Positions 47,851 to 57,790 of a stretch of DNA of 64,000 nucleotides are shown one piece after another. Numbering within the stretch: position 1 is the first letter of the stretch; the number at the start of each line of letters is the position of its first letter. The notes below the pieces were generated by a model. It did no database searches and was not told the origin of the DNA. It was given only the letters and a program-made list of their open reading frames with translations. Made by a program: the position numbers and the translations under genes. Origin of the DNA: Platynereis dumerilii (lineage: Eukaryota; Annelida; Polychaeta; Phyllodocida; Nereididae). Location of the stretch: assembly GCA_026936325.1 (NCBI GenBank), contig JAPTHN010000001.1, positions 100,703,859-100,767,858 on the forward strand, written 5' to 3'.

Positions 47851-48846
47851 AAGAGGCTGGACTATAAAGAATGTTTTTTTTTATTTAGAGTTCATAATGC
47901 AGGGAAGTGTTTATGAAGTTGTTTAACAATATGAGAGGAAAATGTTGAATTTTGTCAAATTTATACATCTAATCTTTTGTTGTCATCTCTATAACTGTTC
48001 TATAGTAAAGTCCATTATTTTACATTTCTCGTTTTTGAAAATGTAGATTCTACTTATTCCCAGAGGTGTTGTAATGAATTGTTCAATATTAATGAAAATC
48101 GACAGCATTTATTCTGGTTTTGAATCTTATATCGAAATTAAGTGAAGTCTTGAAGTTGTTTCAATTAAATATCGATGTAGTTGTAGGATATAGCCTGTAT
48201 ATTCATGATGGGTTTGCAAGAATAAGCTAAGGCCTAATATGAACAAAAATACACAAATTAGGCCATTGAAAACAGTGAATGGATCAAAATCTAAAAAAAA
48301 AAACCTCCAAGATTATGCTCCATCGCAATCTGATCCTTCTCATCTGTAATAAGTAGAGACGGTTGACTGTATGCTTGTTTACATGTAAGACAGTTTACTC
48401 TAGACTTAAGTACAGCCAGGTCCAAAGAATCACCAGACCAAAACCTTGTAATCTCTGTTCATAAAATCTCAAGAACAGGTAATTGACCCTGGAAATCATC
48501 TAGCTTAATCTTATAATTTCTCAAATTATTTCTGCCATTTACTGAGAGGAAGCATTGCATTTTATCAAATACATTAAGTAATCCGTCTGCATAGAGATTA
48601 AGAACCGTGCTACAAAAAACTATGAAATGCCCAATGGGAGTTCGCCTAATCGGGTCAGCATACTTACAATTCAACATGGCGTTGCTTCCTGTCAAACGTT
48701 TGGTGCACGATTTCTGACTTTTGCTTGAAGTGAACTGGTGAGAGGCAGTGTCATGTTTAACAGGAGCATTATATCGTAAATGATTCCAGGCTACAGAGCC
48801 CAGTCTGCTTAGTCGAAAGCTTGACCCTCTGCCTGATATCTGCCAG
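47851..48846. other. Spacer / putative 5' intron of the next gene
   Basis: No element recognised. The last 26 bases (CTTGACCCTCTGCCTGATATCTGCCAG) are pyrimidine-rich and end in AG, a fair splice acceptor directly before the coding exon. If correct, part of this stretch is a 5'-UTR intron. A minus-strand open frame (48459-48995) is mostly antisense to the gene and is not considered real. Confidence 0.4.
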
Positions 48847-48859
48847 AAAAGGATTCTTG

Positions 48860-49417
48860 ATGTCTGAATCAATTGAAATTGACAGAATGGAAAGTGGACC
48901 AGCCAATGGCTTAATGGCAAATGGAAACGGGAGCTCTGTCGGGGTACACCCCCCAGCAACAAGACAGGCAAGGTGCATAAGTCAGTTATGCACAAAACAG
49001 GAGATGCTGTTAGGAGCCATTCTCTCTACTTTGATTGTCATCGTGGGGATTTTAGCTGGTATATTGACCAAGGAACCGCTACAAGTCCCCCGCCCTACAA
49101 CTGAGCTGCAAATTAACAGTACTATGAGCAACTGCAGAGAAAAGACAATGGGAAAACACACGAGCTTCCTGGCCTTGTCCACAGACACTGACTGGATACC
49201 AAATACATGCGGCGAAAAAACTGGAGAAATAATTAAAGGCGCACCGTCTTGCAGCACCTACGGGGGCAACAACTCATACCTTCAACGTCAACCGGACTTC
49301 ATGTGCCCCGGAAGCCCCAGGTACCGATGCTCGTGTGACGGGAAACATGCTGATTTTGAATATCACCACCAGGCAATACGTTACTGCTACATGCATTTCA
49401 CAGTATGTGAAAAATAA
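48860..49417 (+). CDS. Type II membrane protein with eight-Cys C-terminal domain, paralogue A
   Basis: 185 codons from ATG (start MSESIEIDRM) to TAA. The first in-frame codon of the wider open frame is only TTG, and a likely splice acceptor (TATCTGCCAG) ends at 48846, so the ATG at 48860 is the natural start; a second ATG nine codons later is possible. Layout: cytoplasmic tail 1-48, one hydrophobic segment about 49-69 with no signal peptide (type II topology), a stalk to about 105, then a compact domain 107-184 with Cys at 117, 131, 149, 157, 159, 176 and 183, plus Cys92 in the stalk. Sequons at Asn86 and Asn137. The domain shares STDT, CSTYGGNNSYL, CSCDG and TVCE with the gene at 56841-57488. 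Function unknown; I recognise no family. An AATAAA overlaps the stop codon. LINE debris follows within about 150 bases. Confidence 0.75.
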   Translation: MSESIEIDRMESGPANGLMANGNGSSVGVHPPATRQARCISQLCTKQEMLLGAILSTLIVIVGILAGILTKEPLQVPRPTTELQINSTMSNCREKTMGKHTSFLALSTDTDWIPNTCGEKTGEIIKGAPSCSTYGGNNSYLQRQPDFMCPGSPRYRCSCDGKHADFEYHHQAIRYCYMHFTVCEK

Positions 49418-49559
49418 AAAACAGCAGCAGGGATTACATTCGAAGAACAAAAATGGTACTGGTACTATGGTTCGCCAAAGTACTCGTAGGGTATTCAGAA
49501 ATTTTCGTAGGTATACACCGACATGCATTGGGTATTCCGACACAACCAGGCCTCTGGCT

Positions 49560-49910
49560 ATTAAATTGAAAGACCTTTTAGTTGTGATCACTATGTCGAG
49601 AGCAGGACTGCGCAGTTCAACCTCAAGTGTGAAACTATTTTTCCCTTGACCCGAAGAGAGACCTTTAACCAGAGCCTCAGTGTGATGGGTCTAAAATGGT
49701 GGAATGAGCTTCCAGATTTTATTTAAAATGCCGGAGACATTAATTCTTTTAAATCAAATTTAAAGACATTTCTGTTTGACAATTTAATTATACTTATACA
49801 CATAATATTTATATATTTTTTGTATCATTGCCTCTACTTGTGAAGTGCATCCGATGATTGTATTTACTGAAAAATTGCGCTCTACAAATAAAATTGATTT
49901 GATTTGATTT
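49560..49910 (+). mobile_element. LINE 3' fragment
   Basis: Plus-strand translation gives a LINE C-terminus in two frames (SRAGLRSSTSSVKLFFP, then RRETFNQSLSVMGLKWWNEL and FKSNLKTFLF) with an internal stop. The 3' end GCGCTCTACAAATAAAATTG is followed by GATTT repeats (to about 49910). The same tail type ends the LINE at 54625-56150, so they may be related. The left limit is uncertain. Confidence 0.7.
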
Positions 49911-50047
49911 GAAATAATGTATCCCATTCATGCCTGATATGTAGTTACTCCGATGTATAGAAGGTATTCCAGAGGCATAGAAGGATGCCACCTTGGATAT
50001 GGAAGCTAGGAATTCTAGAGTTACATCTATAGGGTATGCTCTGCTCA

Positions 50048-51905
50048 TTTAATAATAATTTATTAGCCTCAAAAAGAGATACAATGGTACATAAATATAC
50101 ATAATATTAAAACAGTTTAAAAGACTTTAAAACAATTGAAGGTAAAATTTTAAAGGGATAAAACAATAGAATCACAAGTAAAGTTAAAATTAAGATTGGG
50201 GGAATAAAAGCATCTTGAGCATGTCTTTATCACTCTGACTGTAATAAGTAAGGTTCTGCAGCTGTCCACCACACCGTCATTAACTGGATGAGTCTTTAAT
50301 TGTTTTAACAGGGCATTTGTAACATCATCGTGTAGTAGAGTTTGAGTTGTGGACATATTGTTATCTGAAACGATATTATTAAATCGAGAAAGTAGCGAAT
50401 GCCCTCTATAATTGCTACGGATATAGAAACTGTACAGATTTCTTGCTTGTGAGTCATTTGACATAATTGACTTTAAAAGTTTCACAGACTGAATGTCCAC
50501 CAAAGCACTAAGCTTTTTGATCCTCATGGCATGGAGAAGCGGGGTTGATCGGAGGTACTTGCTCAGGCCAAGCGAGGCTTTAACCAATCTCGCCTGCCGA
50601 CTTTCAATCCTACAATTGTCAGCTCTATGAAGAGGTATTGCACTCCATCCCATACATTATAACCGGTTGTAGTGCGGTGCACCACAGGTAGCTTTTCAGG
50701 TAAGGCTTTACCCCCTGCTCACAGAATCCTGATGCTTGTAGCGTGTGGAAAGCTTTTCTGGTTTGAGCAATTCGTTTTTCGACATGGTACTTGGGGGAAT
50801 TGCTGAGTACGACTCCCAAATGGTCAATGCTGCTGCTGACCTCTACGGCTTTAGAGTTAATTATCCATTGTAGAGGTGAGTTGAAGTGATTTTTGCCAAA
50901 CACGACGCATGTTGATTTGTTAGCATTAAAGGAGATACCATGCCTTAAAACATATTCATTTGCACAGTCTATCAATTTTTGAACACCAGTAATTGTGAGG
51001 CTGGTAAGCAAGAGGTCATCGGCGTAGCAACATACATTGAAAGTGCTCTTTCCAACTCTAATACCACAGGTTGCCTCCGAGAGTTCCTTAATTAGATCCT
51101 GATACACAAGGTTAAATAAAAATGGAGATGTTAGCCCTCCTTGTCGTGTTCCTGTCTTCAGGCTGAATGGCTGCGATTGCTTGCCCATGTACTTTACGGA
51201 GGCAGTCATATTCTTGTACCAGAAGTGAAGCAGGCGCCACCAGTGGACAGCTATGACATTGATGGATTTGGCAAGAAGGACACAGTGAGGAACGCCATCA
51301 AATGCCTTCTCGACGTCAATTAAGTCCACAGGCATACACAGGAGAGCCACGGCTGTTACAGTATGTAATCATATCCTGTGTGGTACACACTGCCATCTTG
51401 GTGCTGTGTCCATCCACGAAGCCGTATTGGGAGGGGTCAAACACATGATCTTCAGATTCCTCAAGAATGGCATATTCAATCAATTTACTCAGAATTGATG
51501 ACACAATAATTGGCCTATAATTGTTAGGTACGCATGGATCCAGACCAGTTTTCTTAAGAATTGGTACAAGAATGCCTTGGCTGAAACTCTGAGGGATTAG
51601 GCCAAATTGTGCACAACAGTTCAGCAGCTGGCTGAGGAGAAGCGGCAGAATGCTGTTTCCTGCATATTTAAGGTGTTCCGCTGTAATTCAATCCAACCCA
51701 GGGGCTCTGCTAGTTTTAAGCTTATTGATGAAGCGGCACACTCTGGATGGATTGAATGGAGAGATGCTTATTTTCTCAGCCTTCTTTGACTCATATCTTT
51801 GACGAACCTCTTCCTCGAGCTTCTGGACTGACTGTGGCCTGTCATCAATATTTTCAGAGAATACTGTCTCAAAAAAGTCTCTCTTATAAATTCTTCCAAG
51901 GTAAA
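50048..51905 (-). mobile_element. LINE of a second clade, 5' truncated
   Basis: Reading leftward from 51905: a linker with LGRIYKRDFFETVFSENI, AEHLKYAGNSILPLL, NYRPIIVSSILSKLIEYAIL, DPSQYGFVDGHSTKMAV, VEKAFDGVPH, GTRQGGLTSPFLFNLVYQD, the intact catalytic CYADDLLL, then LGVVLSNSPKYHVEKRI and a C-terminal region to about 50150. Frame shifts lie near 51330 and 50640 and there is an in-frame TGA near 51690. The 3' end is an ATT/AAT-rich tail at 50048-50070. The GTRQGG and YADDLLL variants separate it from the CR1/jockey copies and put it near the I or Tx1-like group of LINEs; the exact clade is uncertain. The copies at 56153 and 63338 have similar C-terminal styles. Confidence 0.85.
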
Positions 51906-54011
51906 AATAATTATGTACATTTACAACAATTGATTAATTCATAAATTTAAAAACATATACCTTTCGACTGTGATACAAAGAAAACTACCTTTTTTTATCC
52001 CTAATATTGAAATTGTAGTTGCCAAACTCACCCGCATTTTATATGAACACGTTCAATCCACATTTATAGAGGGAACCGGGGCACGTTGGGACACTTTTCT
52101 AATCTACTAATTTTACTCAATGCTGAAACATTTATTGATGATTTATATTCAACTGATTTCAACTCCAGTCACCTGCAACAAAAGTTTAGTGAGGTAAAGG
52201 CAATAAGCCATTTTTGACATTATGCTCATGACAACGTGATGCTAATGATAATAATTAGGGTAAAAATATTGGTAGGGACCAGTGCAAAACTGACAGTCTG
52301 GCAATATGTGCATATACAATGACATTATGAACAGAAACATGTTCAAAATGATTTTGGTCCAGAAATATGCTGTCAAAAAATAGTAGCAAGGCATTTGCTA
52401 ATGACAAATTGCGATTGGACAACTGACGTGCTAACAAAAATACTATAATATTTTGGTTTACATAAATGATACAGAGCTACAGATAGTTCAGTTATTTCCA
52501 TGGGTTCTCAGACAATATCAGACACAAGGATTTCTCTCAGAATGTGTGTCCCTTTGATTTTTATTAAGAAAGAAATCCGGTGTGTTGCTAATGACGCAAT
52601 ATTGGAGACATTCACACAAAAACCTCCTGCTCTAATACAGAATATCATTTCAGCTATTGGTAAGTAGATTTTGGAAGACTGACAGTCAAGTCTCCATGAA
52701 AGGAAGAATTTGGACATCACCAAGATACTTATACCATTGAAAAAGCTGGTATCTAACTGACAATTTTGCATGTTAGCGCCCAGCTAGGGATTAACTCTGT
52801 TTACAACAGCAAACAAACAATCAGATTATTGTTTATTTTGCCAAAATTATAAGTCAAAATGTATAATAGAAGAAGCATATGATGTCAAAGTCAGTTAGAC
52901 ACCTCTTTATCGGGTCCTAACATCATACAAAGTGCAATCTGGTTAGATTCACAAATTTTGGAGAGACATTATTCCAAACAATAGTTTGTGTAAAAATTAC
53001 GTCTTTCCAATCACAATTAAAAGTTATGGACAAATAAGTGTTTGTAAGTATGGTGTCCAAATTACCAAAACGGTTGCCATGGAAATCTAAAAATGCTCAA
53101 GGTTGAGAAACATGAGAATGCCAGATTTGGAATCACCATATTCCACTTATCCAAGAACAACAATAAAATAGCTGTACCCTCTCGGTGGTACGGTTACCTC
53201 AAGGTTCTACTGGACTATTATGAATATCAGCTTGTAGACATTTATTCTTTTGTATTCTTATGAATTATTTTTATAACATCGCACAATATTTTGAAGAAAA
53301 AGTCTGCAGATTGAATAATAAATAATCCTAGAAAGAGTTCAGTTTTTACTTGCAGACGCAATGTCACAAAGCAGTGGTAACTTTACTAAATTTGATAAAG
53401 TATTAAATTGATGTTTAGCGTTTTAGTTACAAGATGGAACATTTTGTTGTTAAAGGGTGTCATCGATAGATGAATCATTCACAAACTAGATATTTTGAAA
53501 TAGTTATAGAACTTTCATCAATTTCACGTTTGCGAGTTGTGTCACTTGAAAGTCCTGCAAATCTGACTCCTGCATTATCATATATATATGTTATTTTGGT
53601 TATACTGGTGCCTGACTTGTGCACCATGGTCATGCTCAAAGAAAATCTTTTTGACTAGATCTCTTTCAGCTTCTTCTTGGACTTAGTTAAAATGACAATG
53701 TCAAAGTCCCTTTGGCTTTTGCACGACTAATTTATGACCAATGAAATTGGTAAATGACTAACTTGTGACTAAGTACTTCAATGGGTTTTGATAAAATGTC
53801 AAGTTAGGCTCAAAAGTTTGACTAACTTCAGCAAAATTTGACTAATTTCAGCAAAATTTGACTATGTTTAAGTAATCTTGTGACACATTAAAAAGAACAG
53901 CTGTGACATAATTTGATACTATATGATGATTTTTCCAGATATTTTTAACCCATGTGAACCAATGCGTGTTTTGAAGAATAATCATCATCATCATCATCAT
54001 ACTATTAATTC
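51906..54011. other. Intergenic spacer
   Basis: A+T-rich, without recognised genes. A TAGAGGGAACCGGGGCACG end at 52067 followed by TTGGGACACTTTT resembles the TAGGGGA-type repeat ends elsewhere in the window; no matching right end was found. A short (CAT)n run lies at 53983-54000. Confidence 0.5.
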
Positions 54012-54624
54012 ACGGATGCTTTACTCTACTCCACCCAGACTACTCATTGCCCAGCCATGAAAACCTATAAGCAGCTTTCTTTCACTTCCTACAAGAACCT
54101 TATCTGGGTTTCTTGAATTTTTTGGGTCATCTTTGTCCGAATATCATTATTTTCCAATCATTATCTTTCTTTTCATTTCAATCATTTCACTTTCTTTTAT
54201 CTCCAGTTGTCACCTCTGCATAACAGGTTTCTCATGCTTCAATAATAATCTATATTTAATTTGTCATCATTATTACACCACTTCACGGGTACTATGGTAC
54301 TGTAAATTCGTGCTTTACGTTACTCCTCCCAAACTACTCATTTCCCACAACTAAAAATTTGCAAGCAACATTATTTCACGTCTTACAACAACCGTAAGTG
54401 GGTCTGGTTTCTCAAACTGTTCATATTATACCAGTGCACTTATTAGTCATTTCTGCAGGACTATCAATATTCTCCAATGTTTCCTATTCCATCTCACTGT
54501 TTTATCTCAAGGTGTCGCTCCTGCATGCTATGTTTCTCAAGTCATCACAGAATGTATGTTTTCTTCAATCACAATTTATCCATCATCCTTTTCTTATTCC
54601 CCTTTCACGGGTACCATGCTAGTG
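54012..54624. repeat. Degenerate ~270-320-bp tandem repeat, cut by a LINE
   Basis: Two full units begin at about 54012 and 54283 with CACGG(A/G)T and share ACTACTCATT, CTCCNCCCANACTACTC, GGTTTCT and pyrimidine-rich segments; a third start, CACGGGTACCATG, at 54606 is cut off by the 3' tail of the LINE at 54625. The array therefore predates that LINE. Confidence 0.55.
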
Positions 54625-56150
54625 TCAAATCAAATCAAATCAATTTATTTATAGTCGTATTGGAAATAAATTATAACATATAACAAAAACAAAAATAAGA
54701 CTAAAAAAAAAAAAGACTAAGATATGTAAAGAATTTGACTAGGTAAAAACAGTTTAGAAACGCTACTAGGCGCTATTTAAAAACAGGTGACTAGTCAAGT
54801 AAAACTAGTTACTTAAATTCATAGTAAAAACATTGAGCATATTAATAGAACATATTACAGGCTATTTTTACACTTATGACATTTACAGCCTGGTTCTTGC
54901 CAATTTTCTAGATGTTTATAAAAAGTCTTGGGTTCAGAGTCTTTAATCTCATTTGGCAAGGTATTCCACAGAATTGATCCATATGTTGAAACAGAGTTTT
55001 TACCATAGTTGGTCGTTCTACATTGTGGAATATTTAGATTTTTCCTACTTCGCAAATTGTAAGTGGAGGATTTAATAGTAAATAAGTCCCAGAGTAGCGG
55101 TGGTGAAAGTTTGTGAACCGCTTTGTAAGCTTCTTTGAGGATAAGCCTCTTTCTAGCAACTTCTAAAGTTGGTAATTTTGCTCTAGACAGCAAAGACTCA
55201 TAAGAGCTACTAAAATCCATAAAAACGAAACGCAAGGCTCTGTACTGAACCTTTTCCAGTTTCTTTGTGTTGACTGATCCACAAAAGTGCCATACTACAG
55301 CACAGTAACTGAAGTGAGAAACAATAAAATGATTAAAAATACTCTTCCGGCTACTAAAATCTAAGTACCTTGACAATCTTTGCAATACATTCAATTGTGC
55401 GCCGGCTTCTCTACAAACGTCTTTGACATGATCATTGAAATTTAACATTTCATCAAATTTGACCCCTATTAATTTCACACAATTTTCACTAACAATAGAG
55501 GTACTGCCAATGTTGACATTGGCTCAAGAAAGTTTCTTATTGTCTTTCAGCAGGAGAACTTGAAATTTGAGAGGATTCGCTTCCATCCTATTCTGGTTGA
55601 ACCATTCAATAGATCGGGCGATTTCAGCTTCTAGGATATTGACAACTTCGTTTCTTGTAGCGGCTGTAGCTGTCACCGTGTTGTCATTGGCGTAGTTATA
55701 CAACACACCGTCTTTGAGAAAAGTCACAATGTCATTCAGGAACAGATTGAAAAGAGCAGGGCCCATTATGGAGCCCTGGGGCACTCCCTTACTTAGGAAT
55801 TGCCACTCACTGCACTGGCCATTTATGCGAACGCGTTGTTTTCTTCCATTAAGGTACGACCAAATCAGGGCGCAGGATTGATCGCTCGCTCCATATGTGT
55901 GCATTTTTGCTATTATGAGTTGATGGGGCAGGCAATCGAATGCCTTGCTGAGATCCATCATCGCGCTCCCCGCTGTCAACGAGTTTTCCAGGGCGCGTTT
56001 CCAATCTTCTACGAGTCTCAACAATACAGTTTGACAGCCATACCCCTGTCGGTATGCAGCAATTCTTGGTGAAAAAATTTCATCCAAGAAAGAGTTCATT
56101 TGGGTAAGCATAAGTTTTTCCAGTATCTTCGAAAAGACTGGAAGTGTCAC
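54625..56150 (-). mobile_element. Jockey/CR1-superfamily LINE, 5' truncated, mutated catalytic box
   Basis: A single frame from 56150 to the stop at 54855 is broken only by one in-frame TGA near 55522. Motifs: LPVFSKILEKLMLTQMNSFL, MMDLSKAFDCLPHQLI, GVPQGSIMGPALFNLFLND, then NYANDN where the family has YADDN, so one catalytic aspartate is Asn. It continues with LIGVKFDEMLNFNDHVKDV, YGSILWNTLPNEIKDSE and a Cys-rich end CKCHKCKNSL. The 3' end ATAAATTGATTTGATTTG lies at 54625-54645. The lost aspartate would abolish polymerase activity. The 5' edge abuts the tail of the next LINE exactly. Confidence 0.9.
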
Positions 56151-56152
56151 TT

Positions 56153-56935
56153 AATAGAGTTAGAGTTAGAGTTAGAAAATCTTTATTGACATGTGCCGAA
56201 GCACCCAGCCCACAAAGGGCTTACAAGTCACAAAAAGCTTTATAAAGCACACACAAGTGAAACACATATATATACAAAAAGGATATACAAAATTACAACT
56301 TTCACAATTTCAACTACATAATATTTTCTTATTGTGTATAAATGCATTCCCTCCTTCTTTGTATAGCATCAAATAAAAATTTAGCAGTATATTTTACAAC
56401 ATTTTTCGACATCAACAAAACAAGCTTATCCTCTACGTTCAAAAAAATATAACCCGGCTCTATCTGTAAAACATGATCTAATAAGACTGCTCTCAAATCA
56501 TCATATGCTTGACAATACAACAAGAAATGAATTTCATCCTCAAGATATCGATATCTGCATAAAGCACATAAACGATTTTCTAATGGAATATTCTGGAATC
56601 GGCCTGTCTCTATAGCAAGGGGCAATACACCCAATCGGAACTGTGCAAGCGTAGATCTATAACCTTTATTAGCAATTATTTCTATATATGGCTCAATACC
56701 AAATTCATTTTTATACAACGCATAAGTTCTGAGCTTTGGGGAATCTTGAATCATAGCACTCCAATCTTCTCTACATATATTTATCAATCTTTGTTTCACT
56801 TGCTCAATATTCAGTTGCTCATTTTGAATGTACTGGTCTGTCATATTAATTTTCTGCAAAATATTGAAAACATCACAGCACCAGGATTTTTGAGTACAAT
56901 TTCTATCCCATTGAAACACTTTCTTTGTAAGCCGT
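56153..56935 (-). mobile_element. LINE C-terminal fragment, inserted at the 3' end of paralogue B
   Basis: The minus-strand frame reads KVFQWDRNCTQKSWCCDVF, then SPKLRTYALYKNEFGIEPYI, LAQFRLGVLPLAIETGRFQ, a CALCRYRYLEDEIHFLLYC zinc-binding-like segment and an end at 56329. The 3' UTR carries a small hairpin (GCCC...GGGC) and a TCTAAC/TAACTC hexamer tail at 56153-56172. The SPKLRTY..., IETGR and C..C...ED.IHFL..C pattern is typical of the C-terminal region of one animal LINE group, probably the group of the copy at 50048-51905. It is severely 5' truncated. Its 5' edge runs straight into the coding sequence of the host gene. Confidence 0.85.
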
Positions 56936-57488
56936 GTACTATCTCACAAACGGTATAGTGGATGGTGCAGTGGCGCTCAAACTGACTCATTCTTAAGGCA
57001 TCCTTGTGTATTCCGTCGCAGGAACAGCAATACATCGGTGTTGTGCGGCACGTATTTTGCCATTCCTGTTCAGGCACTCTGTAGAGATATGAGTTGTTAC
57101 CACCATACGTACTGCACTGTGGTACACCCAAAATATTTTGGTCACAGCTTCGAGGCACCAGTTCAGTGTCCGTGGTTGAAGCTTTAATTCCTGATTTTTT
57201 CGTTGATGAGAGTGTTGTACACGACTGTTTAGTTGTTGTTTGAATAGTTGATGTTAGTGGTGTGACTACGACAACGATCGGAACCACTTTCCTTTGGTTG
57301 CCCACCATGACAAAGAGGGTTATTGCGCATACGGCAGCAATCGAAACTGACAAAGCGAAACTAATCCAAAACATCCTGTTTTGGATTTTGGTCAGTCTTA
57401 TGGATACAGTTGCGGGGCTTTCTTGTTGGCTCTTTCCGGTTTCATTCATCTCGATAGCACTCCAACGAACACCGTTACCGTTATCCAT
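56841..57488 (-). CDS. Type II membrane protein with eight-Cys C-terminal domain, paralogue B
   Basis: 215 codons from ATG (MDNGNGVRWS) at 57488. A splice acceptor (AATTCTTATCATTTCAG, minus strand) ends at 57636, giving a 5'-UTR exon part of about 147 bases. Layout: cytoplasmic 1-39, hydrophobic segment about 40-63, Thr/Ser-rich stalk 76-108 (probably O-glycosylated), then a Cys domain with Cys90, 115, 125, 147, 155, 157, 174 and 181 aligned one for one with paralogue A, plus Cys154. Shared motifs: TTDTE, CSTYGGNNSYL, CSCDG, HYTVCE. Sequon at Asn131. The homologous part ends at TVCE (56943); the last 33 codons (IVHGLQRKC...) pass into LINE sequence, so the native stop seems to have been lost to a LINE insertion or a further exon exists. 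It faces paralogue A (convergent, 7.4 kb apart). Function unknown. Confidence 0.72.
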   Translation of the reverse strand: MDNGNGVRWSAIEMNETGKSQQESPATVSIRLTKIQNRMFWISFALSVSIAAVCAITLFVMVGNQRKVVPIVVVVTPLTSTIQTTTKQSCTTLSSTKKSGIKASTTDTELVPRSCDQNILGVPQCSTYGGNNSYLYRVPEQEWQNTCRTTPMYCCSCDGIHKDALRMSQFERHCTIHYTVCEIVHGLQRKCFNGIEIVLKNPGAVMFSIFCRKLI

Positions 57489-57639
57489 TTTGTTAGAGTG
57501 ACCAGTGTTCAAGCTGCAGATACGTAATATTTGTCTGATATTTATCCCTAGAACTCCCCTTCTAAACTCCTTGTGAATGTTGACTTTGGAGGCCAAGGCA
57601 CATAAACGTGTAGGTGGCTATACCAGGAAGACAATCTGA

Positions 57640-57790
57640 AATGATAAGAATTTATTTATTTTTATTTGAAATATATTTTGAAGGGTAAATCCAGGTCAGC
57701 CATGCTGTTTTTCAACCAGGCCCTTCCGTATAAGAACAAGAACAAGTGTACATAGGTACAATGAATAAAAACATTATAAAGTGAAAACAA
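57640..57790 (-). mobile_element. Retroelement 3'-end fragment
   Basis: Read on the minus strand, GGGCCTGGTTGAAAAACAGC followed by TTTACCCTTCAAAATATATT and (AAATAAAT)n looks like a LINE 3' UTR and tail. No coding part remains. It lies directly upstream of the putative splice acceptor of paralogue B, inside its presumed 5' intron. Confidence 0.5.

Noticed and set aside
48459-48995. 178-codon minus-strand frame containing VLNLYADGLLNVF, reminiscent of a reverse transcriptase
   Set aside because: No GVPQGS or other RT motif precedes it in order, and much of the frame is antisense to the paralogue A exon.
49335-49649. 104-codon plus-strand frame starting in paralogue A
   Set aside because: A second reading frame over the end of gene A that then enters LINE 3' sequence; not a gene.
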